Below, in pieces: positions 6,514 to 7,317 of a stretch of 7,317 bases of DNA (positions are counted from its first letter, which is position 1; each line of letters starts with the position of its first letter). This DNA comes from Pseudomonadota bacterium. GTDB taxonomy: Bacteria > Pseudomonadota > Gammaproteobacteria > Burkholderiales > Thiobacillaceae. The translations under genes and the position numbers were made by a program. The DNA lies in assembly GCA_030836725.1 (NCBI GenBank), contig JAUPLV010000106.1:1-7317 (forward strand). Direction: 5' to 3'. The notes below the pieces were generated by a model, which was not told the DNA's origin, did no database searches, and saw only the letters and a list, made by a program, of their open reading frames with translations.

Positions 6514-6541
6514 GGAACTTCCACAGGTTTTGGCACTCTTT
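6514..6541 (+). promoter_or_regulatory. Candidate sigma-E (RpoE-type) promoter for rpoH
   Basis: GGAACTT (6514-6520) is a perfect match to the -35 element of sigma-E promoters. With a 16-nt spacer it is followed by TCTTT (6537-6541), a partial (3/5) match to the -10 TCTGA. E. coli rpoH has a sigma-E promoter (P3), so the position makes sense. The weak -10 keeps confidence low. The -10 half lies within the CIRCE element. Confidence 0.35.
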
Positions 6542-6556
6542 CGATGCGAGTGCTAG
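6530..6556. promoter_or_regulatory. CIRCE element (HrcA operator) overlapping the rpoH promoter
   Basis: The CIRCE consensus is TTAGCACTC, 9 nt, GAGTGCTAA. Here TTGGCACTC (6530-6538), 9 nt, and GAGTGCTAG (6548-6556) match 8 of 9 bases in each arm, with exact spacing and a perfect GCACTC/GAGTGC core. The left arm contains the whole -35 box and the right arm runs into the -10 box, so bound HrcA should block RNA polymerase. HrcA is the GroEL-responsive repressor of chaperone genes in many bacteria. Its gene is not in this window, so its presence in the genome is inferred. Confidence 0.85.
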
Positions 6557-6559
6557 AAT
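6530..6559 (+). promoter_or_regulatory. Sigma-70-type promoter of rpoH with extended -10
   Basis: TTGGCA (6530-6535, 5/6 to TTGACA) and TAGAAT (6554-6559, 5/6 to TATAAT) are separated by 18 nt. TGC directly before the -10 gives an extended -10 element. The predicted transcription start is near 6566, leaving a leader of only about 20 nt that begins close to the Shine-Dalgarno sequence. This would give rpoH its own transcription independent of ftsYEX read-through. The operator at 6530-6556 overlaps both boxes. Confidence 0.75.
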
Positions 6560-6567
6560 GATTCTTT

Positions 6568-6576
6568 AGGAGGAAG
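6568..6576 (+). promoter_or_regulatory. Strong ribosome binding site of rpoH
   Basis: AGGAGG (6568-6573), continuing as AGGAAG to 6576, is the strongest Shine-Dalgarno sequence in the window. It lies 9-12 nt before the ATG at 6586, depending on which part pairs, and supports that start over the in-frame ATG at 6598. Confidence 0.8.
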
Positions 6577-6585
6577 TAATTATCC

Positions 6586-7317
6586 ATGACTGAAGCCATG
6601 TCTTTACCGATTCCCGCGGCTTACAGCCTCGACAGTTATATCCAGACGGTCAATCGCTATCCGCTGCTCAGTCTTGAGGACGAGCAGCGTCTGGCGCGTG
6701 CCTGGCACGACGCTCAGGACGTCGATGCCGCCCGTCAGCTGGTGGTTTCGCATCTGCGCGTAGTGGTCAGCGTGGCGCGCCATTATCTGGGCTATGGCCT
6801 GCCGCACGCCGACCTGATACAGGAAGGCAATGTCGGCCTGATGAAGGCGGTCAAGCGTTTCGACCCCGATCGCGGGGTTCGTCTGGTGTCGTTCGCGCTG
6901 CACTGGATCCGCGCCGAGATTCACGAATATGTTCTAAAAAACTGGCGCCTGGTCAAAGTCGCCACCACCAAGGCGCAACGCAAGCTGTTTTTCAACCTGC
7001 GCAGCCTGAAGCAGTCGCTCAACGCCCTGACGCTCAAGGAAGCCGATGCGATGGCGCGCGAACTCAACGTCAGCCGCAAGGATGTGCTGGAAATGGAAAC
7101 CCGCCTGTCGGGCCATGACATGTCGATCGACCCGACGCTGGACGACGGCGAAGAAAGCTACAGCCCGCTGGCCTTTCTGGCGAGTCCTGACGAAAATCCG
7201 GCCCAGTTGCTGGAGCGCGAGCAGACCGAACGCCTGCGCCATACCGGTCTGGCCACCGCGCTGGAAAATCTCGACGAACGCAGCCGCCACATCATCAAGG
7301 CGCGCTGGCTGACCGAA
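6586..7317 (+). CDS. rpoH: RNA polymerase heat-shock sigma factor RpoH (sigma-32), 3' end beyond window
   Basis: RpoH directs RNA polymerase to heat-shock promoters for chaperones and proteases. The visible 244 residues read open to the window edge; the family is about 285 long, so roughly 40 residues, including the region 4.2 helix-turn-helix, are missing only because the window ends. Region 1.2 to 2.1 begins about SLDSYIQTVNRYPLLS (14-29). Region 2.2 is DLIQEGNVGLM (76-86), and regions 2.3-2.4 span VRLVSFALHWIRAEIHEYVL (98-117). The RpoH box QRKLFFNLR (131-139), which separates sigma-32 from other sigma-70 members, is perfect. The last visible block, LDERSRHIIKARWLTE, matches the start of region 4. 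It follows ftsX in the order seen in many proteobacteria. The sequence suggests HrcA repression at CIRCE, with possible sigma-E input. Confidence 0.97.
   Translation, partial: MTEAMSLPIPAAYSLDSYIQTVNRYPLLSLEDEQRLARAWHDAQDVDAARQLVVSHLRVVVSVARHYLGYGLPHADLIQEGNVGLMKAVKRFDPDRGVRLVSFALHWIRAEIHEYVLKNWRLVKVATTKAQRKLFFNLRSLKQSLNALTLKEADAMARELNVSRKDVLEMETRLSGHDMSIDPTLDDGEESYSPLAFLASPDENPAQLLEREQTERLRHTGLATALENLDERSRHIIKARWLTE

Noticed and set aside
6506..6530. CTTGAAA as the -35 of a sigma-32 promoter (rpoH autoregulation).
   Set aside because: No CCCATnT-like -10 occurs at the required spacing; the hexamer alone is not enough. It is mentioned only as part of the multi-input observation.
1..7317. A mobile element, CRISPR array, toxin-antitoxin, phage or defence system, or RNA gene in the window.
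   Set aside because: All sequence is accounted for by conserved housekeeping genes and short spacers; no repeat array, transposase, integrase or tRNA-like structure was seen.

Overview
The window looks like a core chromosomal segment of a GC-rich betaproteobacterium. The evidence is the gene order (an M16 protease pair, rsmD and coaD divergent from ftsY, ftsE, ftsX and rpoH), the GC-rich codon use and the close likeness of each product to proteobacterial families. A Thiobacillus or Nitrosomonadales-type relative is a guess; the genus cannot be fixed by eye. I see no mobile element, CRISPR array, tRNA or rRNA. Every gene belongs to a recognised family, so the interest lies mainly in regulatory DNA and in small sequence oddities.

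Layout. The left half (6-3757) is a tightly packed minus-strand operon, read right to left. It holds a zinc-binding M16 peptidase with a signal peptide, a second M16 protein that has lost the zinc ligands, the 16S rRNA methyltransferase gene rsmD, and the coenzyme A biosynthesis gene coaD. The first two junctions both overlap by 11 nt, and rsmD and coaD are 3 nt apart, so one transcript is likely. A 119-bp divergent intergenic region (3758-3876) carries a large imperfect inverted repeat. The right half is a plus-strand cluster: ftsY (SRP receptor), ftsE and ftsX (ABC-type divisome complex), and the first 244 codons of rpoH (heat-shock sigma factor), which runs off the window end.

The most notable finding is at 6530-6556, in front of rpoH. 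It is a near-consensus CIRCE element (TTGGCACTC, 9 nt, GAGTGCTAG), the operator of the heat-shock repressor HrcA. It sits exactly on a good sigma-70-type promoter (TTGGCA, 18 nt, TAGAAT, with an extended -10). A perfect sigma-E-type -35 box (GGAACTT) lies just upstream. This suggests that rpoH is itself repressed by HrcA, placing the sigma-32 regulon under the HrcA circuit, with possible envelope-stress input.

Smaller oddities are a 5-residue tandem duplication in the FtsY G domain, a triplicated start-codon motif ahead of the second M16 protein's signal peptide, and a GTG start without a Shine-Dalgarno sequence for ftsY.

How the genes work together: ftsY delivers membrane proteins co-translationally to the translocon. 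ftsE and ftsX drive septal cell-wall hydrolysis. rpoH governs the response to misfolded protein. The M16 pair probably works in the periplasm, while rsmD and coaD are housekeeping genes carried on the same divergent transcript.
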